Source: Blastopirellula marina
GTDB taxonomy: Bacteria; Planctomycetota; Planctomycetia; Pirellulales; Pirellulaceae
Assembly: GCF_002967765.1 (NCBI RefSeq)
Contig: NZ_PUHY01000005.1
Location: 248,001-312,000 of the forward strand
Length of the DNA stretch: 64,000 nt
Direction of reading: 5' to 3'
Within the stretch, counting starts at the first letter, position 1; the number at the start of each line of letters is the position of its first letter. The notes beneath the pieces were generated by a model. It saw only the letters and a list, made by a program, of their open reading frames with translations, was not told where the DNA came from and made no database searches. The translations under genes were made by a program, and so were the position numbers. This document shows positions 57,082 through 64,000 of the stretch, in pieces.

Positions 57082-58209
57082 TTATTCCGCCAACGAGAAT
57101 CGCGTAGGTACCAGTTCGGTTTCTCCCTTACGGTGGACGAATAGCAACTCGTCGGTTGAAAGGTTGTAAACACTCGACCACATGGTCCAGTCGTTGACCG
57201 AGACCGACTGCATGACGTTCATGATGTCAGTCGATTCGATTTTGGTGTCTGCGAACTGGGCCAGTTGGTCGGAGGCGGACTTATAGCGATAGCAGTTCTC
57301 GTCGCACGCCTCTTCGCTTTCGCCCCAGATTTGCGAGTTGGTGCAAACCTGCCAGGTGGGCTCGGTGCGGGTTACCTTCTTTTCGCCGCCGATGAACTCG
57401 ACAACCGCCGAATCTCCACTCGCGTCGGCGATCATGAAGTGACACGTTGTGCCAGCGAAACGGAGATTGAATTCGTCCAACAGGTCGATGGCTTCCTGTG
57501 TCGTCTGGCAGTTATCTAAGATCATCCGCATCGCGGTCGAGTGGAGCAGCGCGGGCTTGCCTGGCTCGTGCGGCGGTTGGACTCCTTCGACCGACATGTC
57601 CGAGACCGCCACGCCAGCTTCGTTCGCTCCGTCCATCAAGTAGTACGGCGCGAGCAGCAGCGGCACGCGGGTAATCAGCGAGGTTTCATCCAGATCGGTA
57701 CGATCCATGTTCAGGTAGGCCAGATCAAGCACCGCGGTCGAGACGACCTTGCCTCCCTTGTGGATCCGCAAAACCAGGGAGGCATTATGGTACCAGTCGA
57801 AATTGCGGCCGAAGAAGGTCTCGCCGTCGGCGTTCTGGTAAACGACCGTCGAGCAGTGATGCGCGGCGACATCTTGCAGTTCGACTTTATCCGGCAGGTA
57901 CCAAGATTGCACGCTTTGGATCGCAAAAGCAACCGGCGTCGGGAAGTAGGCTTTGATGAAGCTCCCCTCGATGTCATTCACATCGATGCCGTTAGCTCGA
58001 ATGTGATCGAGGTGGTAGTCGCCGTAGTAGTCCATGACATAGGCGTTGGTCCCTTCGATCCGCCGAAGCGACCACAACGTGCGAACTTCGTCGTAAGTGG
58101 CCCAGGCCACCAACGCCGTCACGATCACCGCAACGATGCTGCCCCACTTGGCAATGCGTTTCAGTCGGGGGAACCGTCGCGTGCTTGGTTCGCTTGGTTG
58201 ATGGGTCAT
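57082..58209 (-). CDS. Ntn-type C45/linear-amide hydrolase, membrane-anchored
   Basis: 375 residues from the ATG at 58209; the longer reading to 58395 has no matching signal. A membrane helix (residues 21-40, WGSIVAVIVTALVAWATY) anchors the protein. C119 in HHCSTVVYQNADGETFFGRNFDWY is the predicted N-terminal nucleophile after self-cleavage, as in acid-ceramidase/penicillin-acylase-like C45 enzymes (C-[ST]-x-x-V, then GRNxD). FHFMIADASGDSAVVEF-type patterns (TCHFMIADASGDSAVVEFIG) and the NSQIWGESEEACDENCYRY block fit the family. It is expected to cleave amide bonds outside the cytoplasm; the substrate is unknown. Confidence 0.82.
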   Translation of the reverse strand: MTHQPSEPSTRRFPRLKRIAKWGSIVAVIVTALVAWATYDEVRTLWSLRRIEGTNAYVMDYYGDYHLDHIRANGIDVNDIEGSFIKAYFPTPVAFAIQSVQSWYLPDKVELQDVAAHHCSTVVYQNADGETFFGRNFDWYHNASLVLRIHKGGKVVSTAVLDLAYLNMDRTDLDETSLITRVPLLLAPYYLMDGANEAGVAVSDMSVEGVQPPHEPGKPALLHSTAMRMILDNCQTTQEAIDLLDEFNLRFAGTTCHFMIADASGDSAVVEFIGGEKKVTRTEPTWQVCTNSQIWGESEEACDENCYRYKSASDQLAQFADTKIESTDIMNVMQSVSVNDWTMWSSVYNLSTDELLFVHRKGETELVPTRFSLAE

Positions 58210-58935
58210 TGTTTTGTCTTCGCGTTTGGGGGGCCGGGAGACTACCCCGGAGATTCTAACGAAATGTAATGATGGACCCCAGAAGAATGTGTGACGACGT
58301 TCGATATGGGAGAACCTCAAACTTAGTGGTTGGAAATAGCGGCTCGCAAATTCTTGTGATCCGTATCGCACGGAAACCTGTCGGAGAGGGGCCATTTACC
58401 TCTGCAGAGATTATCTGGACGCGTTGATTTACCGTCGCAGCAATTAATGTTTACACGGCTATTGTTGCACCGTTTGTCGTTCAAATTTAATCGAAAGAAT
58501 TATCCATAAACTAACTGTCCAGTACGTGGAGATTTCGCGTGATCATTCGTGGTAAAGGCACCACTGGTGGTTGACTCCCAGCGACGTTTTGTGAGCTGGC
58601 AAACATACACACGAACGCTCGTTTCAACTTGTTAAATAGGGTGGGCTATTCCGTCGCCTGAAATATTGGGCGCGGAGTGAATCACATGTTCTTCAAGACC
58701 TGCGCGGAAGAATCCGATGAGAGTGGTTACTTCTACAGTTTATGCCATCGGTTTGAGGCAATTCCGCCGAAGGACATTCACGATGAAATCTTGAAAACAA
58801 GAAGTGTGAAGAAATGATTCGCTCGAACCCCACGACCACTTATCGCTTTTCTTTTTTCGCTAACTCATCCTTGCTCGGTCGTCGGATTCGCCAACAACCT
58901 CTTCTCTCTTAAAAACTGAATACCGACAACAACGT
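58210..58935. other. 726-bp intergenic region with one weak small open frame
   Basis: The stretch before the second AraC-type gene is A/T-rich in its second half. It holds one possible 43-codon frame at 58686-58817 (plus strand, MFFKTCAEESDESGYFY to KTRSVKK), for which I see no recognisable ribosome site or family. Near its middle lies a short dyad, ACCAC and GTGGT. No tRNA or known RNA was recognised. Its main content is probably the promoters of the two divergent genes. Confidence 0.4.
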
Positions 58936-59880
58936 ATGAGATTGCCTCTTCTCCGACGTGTATTGCATTTCTTTGACCCTGACCTTTTATCCGATTCCGT
59001 AGCCAATGCAGGATTTGAACAGCGTTTACTTTCACGTGGTCGATTTAATGGCGAGATGCATCGAGTTCATCTCCCTGATTGCAACGTAGATTGTGGCCGC
59101 TATTCCCTTCCCTGTCTCGGCCGCAGCGCAGTGCCGGATGGTTGGGTGATGATTGCGGTCACACGCTATAACAGCCAGCCTGCGTGGGCCAACGGTTACC
59201 ACACGGAATCGAATCATGTCCAACTCTTTGCCGAGGGAGCGTCGCTCGATTACCGAGCCGTCGCCAACGCCTGGTGGTATGTGATTCAGCTACGCCGCGA
59301 ATGGCTGCAACTGCAATCGCTGCAGATTCTGAAGAAGGAGGTCGACTTTCCATGTCATGGTGCGGCTAACCTGATCGCCTCCGAGTTCAATGTCATGCAG
59401 TTGGTCCGCCAATTGAATGCCATCTTCTTTTCACCTTGGCCCCAGATCACAAATCAGCCACTATATGCTCAAACTTTGCTCATCGATGCGGTGCTGACCG
59501 TTCTAAGCGACGCGACGCCGGTGGAAACCAAACTACGTCAAGCTGCTGAGCGGCAGGCCAAGTTCATGCGGTCGATCGAGAGCTATTTAAGCTTGCACTT
59601 GGCCGAACCGTTCTATGTGCAAAACATGGTCAAGTCGACCAAGATCGACGAACGCACGTTGCAACGTCATTGCCGGCAGATCTACGGGCTAACGCCGGTA
59701 CAGTTATTTGGCGTGGCGCGGCTTAACCAGATTCGCCGCGAGTTGCAGTCCGCCGACCGCGAAAACGCGTGCATCCGCAGCCTGATCGAACGCTTTGGTG
59801 TGGTGCATCAAGGGCGATTTTCCGTGGAGTATCGCAAGCATTTCGGCGAGCATCCAACCGAAACGTTAAAGCGATATTGA
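58936..59880 (+). CDS. AraC-family regulator (paralogue of the gene at 15216)
   Basis: 314 residues. The same two-part architecture as the first copy: a specific N-terminal half (DLLSDSVANAGFEQRLLSRGRFNGEMHRVHLPDCNVDCGRYSLPC) and a C-terminal double helix-turn-helix (HLAEPFYVQNMVKSTKIDERTLQRHCRQIYGLTPVQLFGVARL, then RFSVEYRKHFGEHPTE). The regulators diverge in the sensing half but share FDP, CGRYSLPC-type and DYRAV-type blocks, so they arose by duplication. Neither can be assigned a ligand. Confidence 0.88.
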   Translation: MRLPLLRRVLHFFDPDLLSDSVANAGFEQRLLSRGRFNGEMHRVHLPDCNVDCGRYSLPCLGRSAVPDGWVMIAVTRYNSQPAWANGYHTESNHVQLFAEGASLDYRAVANAWWYVIQLRREWLQLQSLQILKKEVDFPCHGAANLIASEFNVMQLVRQLNAIFFSPWPQITNQPLYAQTLLIDAVLTVLSDATPVETKLRQAAERQAKFMRSIESYLSLHLAEPFYVQNMVKSTKIDERTLQRHCRQIYGLTPVQLFGVARLNQIRRELQSADRENACIRSLIERFGVVHQGRFSVEYRKHFGEHPTETLKRY

Positions 59881-60081
59881 GTCCGCGAACGGGCCGTAAT
59901 ATGACATGGCCAGTTCCTACAAACGATGTTGAAACGACCATCGTTTGAATGTTTGAAACAAGGTCATACCAATCGGGTTATCCAGATTCCGTCACAATGC
60001 AAATTGGCCGTTAGAAATCGCAATAAAGTTGGCGATCAAAGGTAGTTCTCGTATTTGCATAGTAGGAAAATTTGCGATCCT

Positions 60082-60138
60082 ATGAATAACTTTCGGTTGG
60101 ACGGTGACACTGCCCCGTTGTTCGTTCAATCGAAGTAG
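60082..60138 (+). other. Very short open frame ending directly at a terminator
   Basis: An 18-codon frame (MNNFRLDGDTAPLFVQSK) begins at 60082 and its stop abuts a strong hairpin. Too short for firm support; it may be a leader peptide, a microprotein or chance. Confidence 0.25.
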
Positions 60139-60177
60139 CCTCAACCGTCCGTGCACGGTTGGGGCTTTCATTTTTTT
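60139..60177 (+). terminator. Strong intrinsic terminator in an otherwise gene-free stretch
   Basis: Arms CCTCAACCGT (60139-60148) and ACGGTTGGGG (60155-60164) pair over ten positions with one G-T wobble and a 6-nt loop. CTTTCA and a run of seven T follow. It lies 258 bp after the AraC-type stop. The DNA from here to 60533 contains nothing else I can support. Confidence 0.75.
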
Positions 60178-60533
60178 GTGCCGTTCCAGCTGAGGAAACT
60201 TCTTCGAGATGAGCCAGTATTTCCAAAAGCAGACGCCAAGACGTGCTTCGGATTTGCGACGCCGCGAACCTTCGAATCGGTATCGTGCCAGACGCGTGAG
60301 GCCGTTGTTTCCGACGGCCGCTATTTCGTATGCACCAGGCAAGTTTCTATTGGAACCCTGATATCGCGAGAGAGCGTTCCATCGCTCCGTAGCGTCCGCT
60401 TAGACCGTAACGGCTGAGCGATTTCTTATCCTGTCAGCAGGTAGCCCGCAGCTAGTTTTGTATGTCGATGCGAGACCGTAATGCGCTGCGCGCCGCTTGC
60501 CGCTGAATCTTGATTACTACCACGATTGACCCC

Positions 60534-60806
60534 ATGGCAGACGAACAACCACCACGCGATCCAATCCCCATCCCTGAAGCCGATTTGGAGAACCTGAAAA
60601 AGGTGATCGGAAAGTTTCGAGGATATGCCATCTTCATCAAACTCAAAGATATTGTCCGAATTGCCAATCGAGATTTCGGCATGCAAGAGACGCCTGAATC
60701 CTTGCTTGGACTGCTCGAGCAGATCCCGGAAGTCACCTTAGAAAAGCAGCCGGTCTTGGGTGAATCGTGCGTCTACTTTCCTAAACATTGGTTTCCTAAT
60801 CCGTAG
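60534..60806 (+). CDS. Hypothetical protein, 90 aa
   Basis: From the ATG at 60534 (MADEQPPRDPIPIPEADLENLKKVIGKFRGYAIFIKLKDIVRIANRDFGMQE). It is a small, charged, mostly helical protein without motif, signal or cysteine cluster. An earlier ATG at 60510 would add eight residues. The family is not recognised. It lies 108 bp before the next hypothetical gene on the same strand. Confidence 0.55.
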   Translation: MADEQPPRDPIPIPEADLENLKKVIGKFRGYAIFIKLKDIVRIANRDFGMQETPESLLGLLEQIPEVTLEKQPVLGESCVYFPKHWFPNP

Positions 60807-60914
60807 CCAAAGCTGGTCAGACGGGATACTCGGGTGGTCTGGTTTCCATTCCGTCTGGCCAGCGAGAAATAATGCTCCATGCAAATGCACACCTTGAAGC
60901 TCAAGAGTTGTCCA

Positions 60915-61271
60915 ATGAACGCCTCGCCCATCTCCCCCGAACTGCGATTGTTCCTTTTGGAAATGGCTCGCATGATCGTCGATGCGCCGGATGAACTCGA
61001 TGATCTGTTTGGTTCGTTAACTACCGACACACTATCGCCGCTGATGGCCAAATGTATTGCCTTGAAGCTCTACTTTCGCCTGGCGGCCTACCCGCTTTCT
61101 CCTCGCAAAGTTAAGGCGAAACTTGCCAAGCCAATGAGCGAAGTCGTAGAACACTCGCCTCTCCGCGAGGTTCTATTTCTCGATCGAATTGAAAGTAAGC
61201 TTCAATTCCATCCCAGCGTCACCGAAGAGGCCAAGCGGGCGATCGCCGACACGTGGGACAGCGTGATTTAG
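60915..61271 (+). CDS. Hypothetical protein, 118 aa
   Basis: From the ATG at 60915 (MNASPISPELRLFLLEMARMIVDAPDELDDLFGSL); an ATG at 60879 would add 12 residues. It is all-helical by pattern (FLLEMARMIVDAPDELD, LMAKCIALKLYFRLAAY), with no motif recognised. It ends 36 bp before a strong bidirectional-looking hairpin and is convergent with the oxidoreductase gene. Confidence 0.6.
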   Translation: MNASPISPELRLFLLEMARMIVDAPDELDDLFGSLTTDTLSPLMAKCIALKLYFRLAAYPLSPRKVKAKLAKPMSEVVEHSPLREVLFLDRIESKLQFHPSVTEEAKRAIADTWDSVI

Positions 61272-61307
61272 CAGTGGCGGTCGCCCGCCTCTGGCTTGAA
61301 AAGACAG

Positions 61308-61335
61308 AAGCCGTCCGAGTGGTCGGACGGCTTCC
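61308..61335 (-). terminator. Terminator between convergent genes
   Basis: Arms GAAGCCGTCCGA (61308-61319) and TCGGACGGCTTC (61324-61335) form a perfect 12-bp stem with a 4-nt loop. On the minus strand TGTCTTTTC follows, so it best serves the oxidoreductase gene. Confidence 0.8.
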
Positions 61336-61363
61336 GTGAGAACGGTTAGTAGCGAGCTCAAAA

Positions 61364-62737
61364 CTAAGTCTTGATCTCGTAGCCCTTGCGGTTTTCGCGC
61401 GAGAGGAACGTGTTGGCTTCGGCGTCGCCGATGATCTCGCGCTTTTCTGGATCCCACTTCATCGGGCGACCCAAACGCATGGCGATGTTCGAGAGATGGC
61501 AGATCTCGAGCATGCGATTGTGCGACCAGACGTCCGAGATCGGCGTCTTGCGCGAAGTCATACATTCGATGAAGTTTACGCTGTGGTTAGCCGGAATCGG
61601 ACCACCGTAGACTGCTTCGACGGCGTCGTCAGGCAGCGGGTTCGAGGCCAGGTCTTCGACAGGTTTGCCGACGATCTTGCCACGATTCACGAAGAAGCGA
61701 CCCTTGGTACCTTCGAACAAGATACCGTTGTCCCCTTCACTGGTGATGATCATTTCCACATTCTTTGGCATGTCGACCTGAATGTTGAACTGCGTCGCGA
61801 CGTTGTAACGATCGTGGACCACGGGATAGCCCTTCTCGTATTCGCAGCCCAGCTTGTAGTCGAGCGGGGTGATTTTGCTGGGGCCCGTTTCCGTGGCACC
61901 AAGCGCCCAGCAGGCGATGTCGACGTGGTGAGCACCCCAGTCGGTTAGCTTACCACCAGAGTATTCGTGCCAATCACGGAACGAGTAGTGGCAGTTGCTG
62001 TACAGCGGAACGCCGCCGCCGTAACCTTCGCGCATTTCTGGCAAAGCCCGATAATCGCACTTTTGAGCTGGGCCGAGCCAGAAGTCCCAGTCGAGTCCCT
62101 TCGGCACTTCAGCAACCGGAATCTCAGGCGAGGGGCTCATGCCGTTAATACCACAGGTCACCTTCTGCACGTCGCCGATGCGACCATCGCGAATCAGCGC
62201 GATCGCTTGCAGGAAGCGATTGTCGCATTCGCTACGCTGCATCGTACCGACCTGGAAAACGCGGCCAGTTTCCTTGACCACCTTTTCGATCAGCTTACCT
62301 TCGTCGATGGTCAGCGTCAGCGGCTTTTCGCAGTAGACGTCTTTGCCAGCGTACATCGCTTCGACGGCGACTTTGGTGTGCCAGTGATCCGGCGTGGCGA
62401 TCATCACGGCGTCGATATCATTCCGATCGAGCACCTTGCGGTAGTCGCCGTACGAATCAGGAGCCTTGCCATCTTGACGTTTCTTAACCTTCTCGACGTT
62501 GTCGGCCAGCACGTTTTCGTCGACGTCGGCCAACGCCACGAAGTCGGCGTACGGCAGCGTCTTCGAGGTGATGGTCCAGCCTTGGTTGCGAAGGCCAATC
62601 GTGGCGAAGGCGGGTCGGTCGTTCGCGTTCTGATAACCGAAGGCTCGATTAGCCGACGGGACAACAACCGCGGCAGCACCAGCCGCGGCCATGCCTTGCA
62701 GAAAGCGACGACGAGTCGTTTGATGAGAATGCGACAT
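61364..62737 (-). CDS. Gfo/Idh/MocA-family oxidoreductase, Tat-exported
   Basis: 457 residues from the ATG at 62737, with AGGAT 11 bases upstream; the longer reading to 62848 has no signal. The N-terminus is a twin-arginine signal (TTRRRFLQGMAAAGAAAVVVPSANRAFG). A Rossmann domain for NAD(P) follows, with ATIGLRNQGWTI instead of the classical G-x-G-x-x-G, then DVDENVLADNVEKV and the family motif VMIATPDHWHTKVAVEAMYAGKDVYCEKPLTLTIDEG, where E-K-P holds the catalytic Lys. These enzymes oxidise or reduce sugars and related polyols; exported ones are typical of Planctomycetes. Substrate and cofactor are unproven. Confidence 0.92.
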   Translation of the reverse strand: MSHSHQTTRRRFLQGMAAAGAAAVVVPSANRAFGYQNANDRPAFATIGLRNQGWTITSKTLPYADFVALADVDENVLADNVEKVKKRQDGKAPDSYGDYRKVLDRNDIDAVMIATPDHWHTKVAVEAMYAGKDVYCEKPLTLTIDEGKLIEKVVKETGRVFQVGTMQRSECDNRFLQAIALIRDGRIGDVQKVTCGINGMSPSPEIPVAEVPKGLDWDFWLGPAQKCDYRALPEMREGYGGGVPLYSNCHYSFRDWHEYSGGKLTDWGAHHVDIACWALGATETGPSKITPLDYKLGCEYEKGYPVVHDRYNVATQFNIQVDMPKNVEMIITSEGDNGILFEGTKGRFFVNRGKIVGKPVEDLASNPLPDDAVEAVYGGPIPANHSVNFIECMTSRKTPISDVWSHNRMLEICHLSNIAMRLGRPMKWDPEKREIIGDAEANTFLSRENRKGYEIKT

Positions 62738-63038
62738 TCGGTCAGATCCTGTTTGGGGTGAATTTGAAATAGAAGGTGGGTTGGATACCGATTCGTTGAA
62801 CGTGCCTTGCGCGCGATCCGTAGAAGAATCGAGCGCTAAAGTGCACATCTCCCAACAAACCGGACTTTGGGAGTGGTTATTTCACCTTACATGATAACAT
62901 AAACCGAACCCCGCCGAGAACTTCCCTGGCAAACTCACCTTCCGGAGGGGGGATGCCGATATTAAAAGCGGTTCGGTCCGGCATTTTTGCTCGATTGTTA
63001 CCCGCTTGCTCGCACGGAAAAACCGAAAAAGGAACTTC
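62738..63038. promoter_or_regulatory. 301-bp divergent promoter region with a small hairpin
   Basis: A hairpin ATGCCG (62954-62959) and CGGCAT (62980-62985) is followed by TTTT, 53 bp before the dehydrogenase ATG. It may be a terminator or leader attenuator. Nothing else can be supported here. Confidence 0.35.
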
Positions 63039-63950
63039 ATGAAGATCACCATCGTCGGCACCGGAAAAGTTGGGTCGGCCATCGCGTTTGCCGCGACGGT
63101 CAATCCGCCGGCCAGTGAACTGTTGTTGCTCAATCGCAGTCGTCACAAGGCAGAAGGCGACGCGATCGATCTGGCCAATGCCAGTGCGATGCGAAACAGC
63201 AACATGCGGATTCGCGCCGGCGACATCGCGGACTCGGCAGGCTCCGATATTATTATCTTCACGGCGTCGGTTCCGTATGGTGATCCTAATCGTAAACGGT
63301 CGGAACTGGCCGCCGATAACCGGGCAATCGTCGAAGAGTGGATTCCACCTTTGGCTGAGGTCAGCCCCGGTGCCATTTTGCTGATGGTCAGCAATCCGGT
63401 TGATGCGTTGACCTACGCGGCGATTCAACTGTCGGGCTTTCCGCCAGAACGAGTGATCGGCACCGGGACATTGCTCGATAGCGTTCGTTACCGCGCGCTG
63501 CTGTCGGCCGAACTGGAGATTCATCCCGACGATATTCGGGCTTACATTTTGGGGGAACATGGCGATACGCAATTCGCCGCGTATTCGGTCGCGATGACCG
63601 GTGGTCAGCGGTTCTATCCCAGTGACATGTCGGCCCGCCTGTTCCAGAAAACCGTGAATATGGGTTACGAGGTCTCTGGAATGAAAGGGTACACCAACTA
63701 CGGGATTGCCCTCGCAACGATGATGATCGTCGATAGCATCGTCTATGACTTGCGGCACACTATGCCGGTCAGTGTGTTGATTGACGGATACTTTGGCGTG
63801 AGCGACGTCTGTTTGTCGTTGCCGACAGTGATCGGACGGCAAGGGGTGACCCGTGTACTGCAACCGCCGCTGTCGGAAGAGGAACAAGCCTCGTTTCGGC
63901 ACTCGGCAGACGCTGTAAAGTCGTGCATCGCGTCGATGGGGACGTTTTGA
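63039..63950 (+). CDS. Lactate/malate dehydrogenase-family protein
   Basis: 303 residues from the ATG at 63039, with AAGGAA six bases upstream. The NAD(P)-binding motif is G7-T-G-K-V-G12, and the catalytic His is H174 in LGEHGD. D147 and R150 (GTGTLLDSVRYR) and N119 (VSNPVDAL) complete the active site. Two specificity positions are unusual. The acidic residue at the end of the second strand, which normally binds NAD ribose, is N32 followed by R-S-R, suggesting NADP. The substrate-loop residue normally Gln (lactate) or Arg (malate) is Y80 in TASVPYGDP, so the substrate may be neither. No neighbouring gene gives a pathway. Confidence 0.88.
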   Translation: MKITIVGTGKVGSAIAFAATVNPPASELLLLNRSRHKAEGDAIDLANASAMRNSNMRIRAGDIADSAGSDIIIFTASVPYGDPNRKRSELAADNRAIVEEWIPPLAEVSPGAILLMVSNPVDALTYAAIQLSGFPPERVIGTGTLLDSVRYRALLSAELEIHPDDIRAYILGEHGDTQFAAYSVAMTGGQRFYPSDMSARLFQKTVNMGYEVSGMKGYTNYGIALATMMIVDSIVYDLRHTMPVSVLIDGYFGVSDVCLSLPTVIGRQGVTRVLQPPLSEEEQASFRHSADAVKSCIASMGTF

Positions 63951-64000
63951 ACGACGAGTCTTGAGAGATCGCCTGCTTAAAGCCTTTCGGCTCGTCCCTT

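Noticed and set aside
57541-58269. 242-codon open frame opposite the C45-type hydrolase
   Set aside because: Antisense shadow with no motif or ribosome site.
58686-58817. 43-codon frame before the second AraC-type gene
   Set aside because: It could be real, but no ribosome site or homology is visible; kept only as a remark in the intergenic entry.
61967-62761. 264-codon open frame opposite the Gfo/Idh/MocA gene
   Set aside because: Antisense to a clear gene; low-complexity V/R/D-rich translation typical of shadow frames.
62877-63902. 341-codon open frame opposite the dehydrogenase
   Set aside because: Antisense to a complete enzyme with all active-site motifs.

Overview
The window is bacterial chromosomal DNA from a planctomycete, most probably of the Pirellulales (Blastopirellula/Bremerella/Rhodopirellula-like). 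The evidence is the family mix: a DUF1553 (PSD1-type) gene followed by a DUF1501 gene, a DUF1559 prepilin-like protein with a small lipoprotein partner, SHD1-domain lipoproteins, a formylglycine-type sulfatase, a Tat-exported Gfo/Idh/MocA oxidoreductase, a DUF1080-type protein, and very large secreted proteins with carboxypeptidase-regulatory-like domains. No rRNA, tRNA, CRISPR array, transposase or prophage gene was recognised.

Layout. 0-16 kb: end of a DUF1553/DUF1501 pair, a PHP-type (CehA/McbA) metallohydrolase, an OafA-like acyltransferase, a periplasmic-type KatG, a conserved protein of unknown function, a HAD phosphatase, an arylsulfatase and an AraC-family regulator. 16-31 kb: a coherent respiratory island. 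It holds an Rrf2 regulator with a cluster of operator-like sites, a cupin, a CxxCH protein, a globin-coupled histidine kinase, a stand-alone receiver, an NtrC-type sigma-54 activator, then a canonical -24/-12 promoter and a full cbb3 oxidase set: ccoN-ccoO fusion, ccoQ, mono-haem ccoP, ccoG, short ccoH, a TauE/SafE-like membrane protein, ccoI and ccoS. ccoQ and ccoS are very small and were read directly from the DNA. 31-43 kb: secreted and lipoprotein genes, including a DUF1559 pair and two tandem SHD1 paralogues, followed by small metabolic or hypothetical genes. 43-49 kb: a 1,281-residue protein combining alpha-2-macroglobulin (A2M)-like domains, including a C-x-E-Q thioester-type motif, with an inserted type II secretion/type IV pilus ATPase N-terminal (MshEN) domain. 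It has no visible signal peptide, and beside it lies a convergent three-gene operon led by a PstS-like binding protein. 49-56 kb: a BlaI-type repressor with two matched operators around its promoter, a giant BlaR1-like M56 protease ending in a thioredoxin domain, and a beta-lactamase-fold protein that has lost its catalytic residues. 56-64 kb: NUDIX, DUF2905, DUF1877, an Ntn/C45-type hydrolase, a second AraC-family paralogue, two small hypotheticals, a Gfo/Idh/MocA oxidoreductase and a lactate/malate dehydrogenase-family protein with atypical specificity residues.

How the genes work together. The clearest circuit is the respiratory island. A haem-globin sensor kinase is encoded directly beside a sigma-54 activator, and a near-perfect sigma-54 promoter stands about 50 bp before ccoN. 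I infer that oxygen or nitric oxide status is relayed to high-affinity oxidase expression. The second circuit is the BlaI/M56/pseudo-beta-lactamase group. The least conventional protein is the A2M-MshEN fusion at 43.4-47.2 kb.
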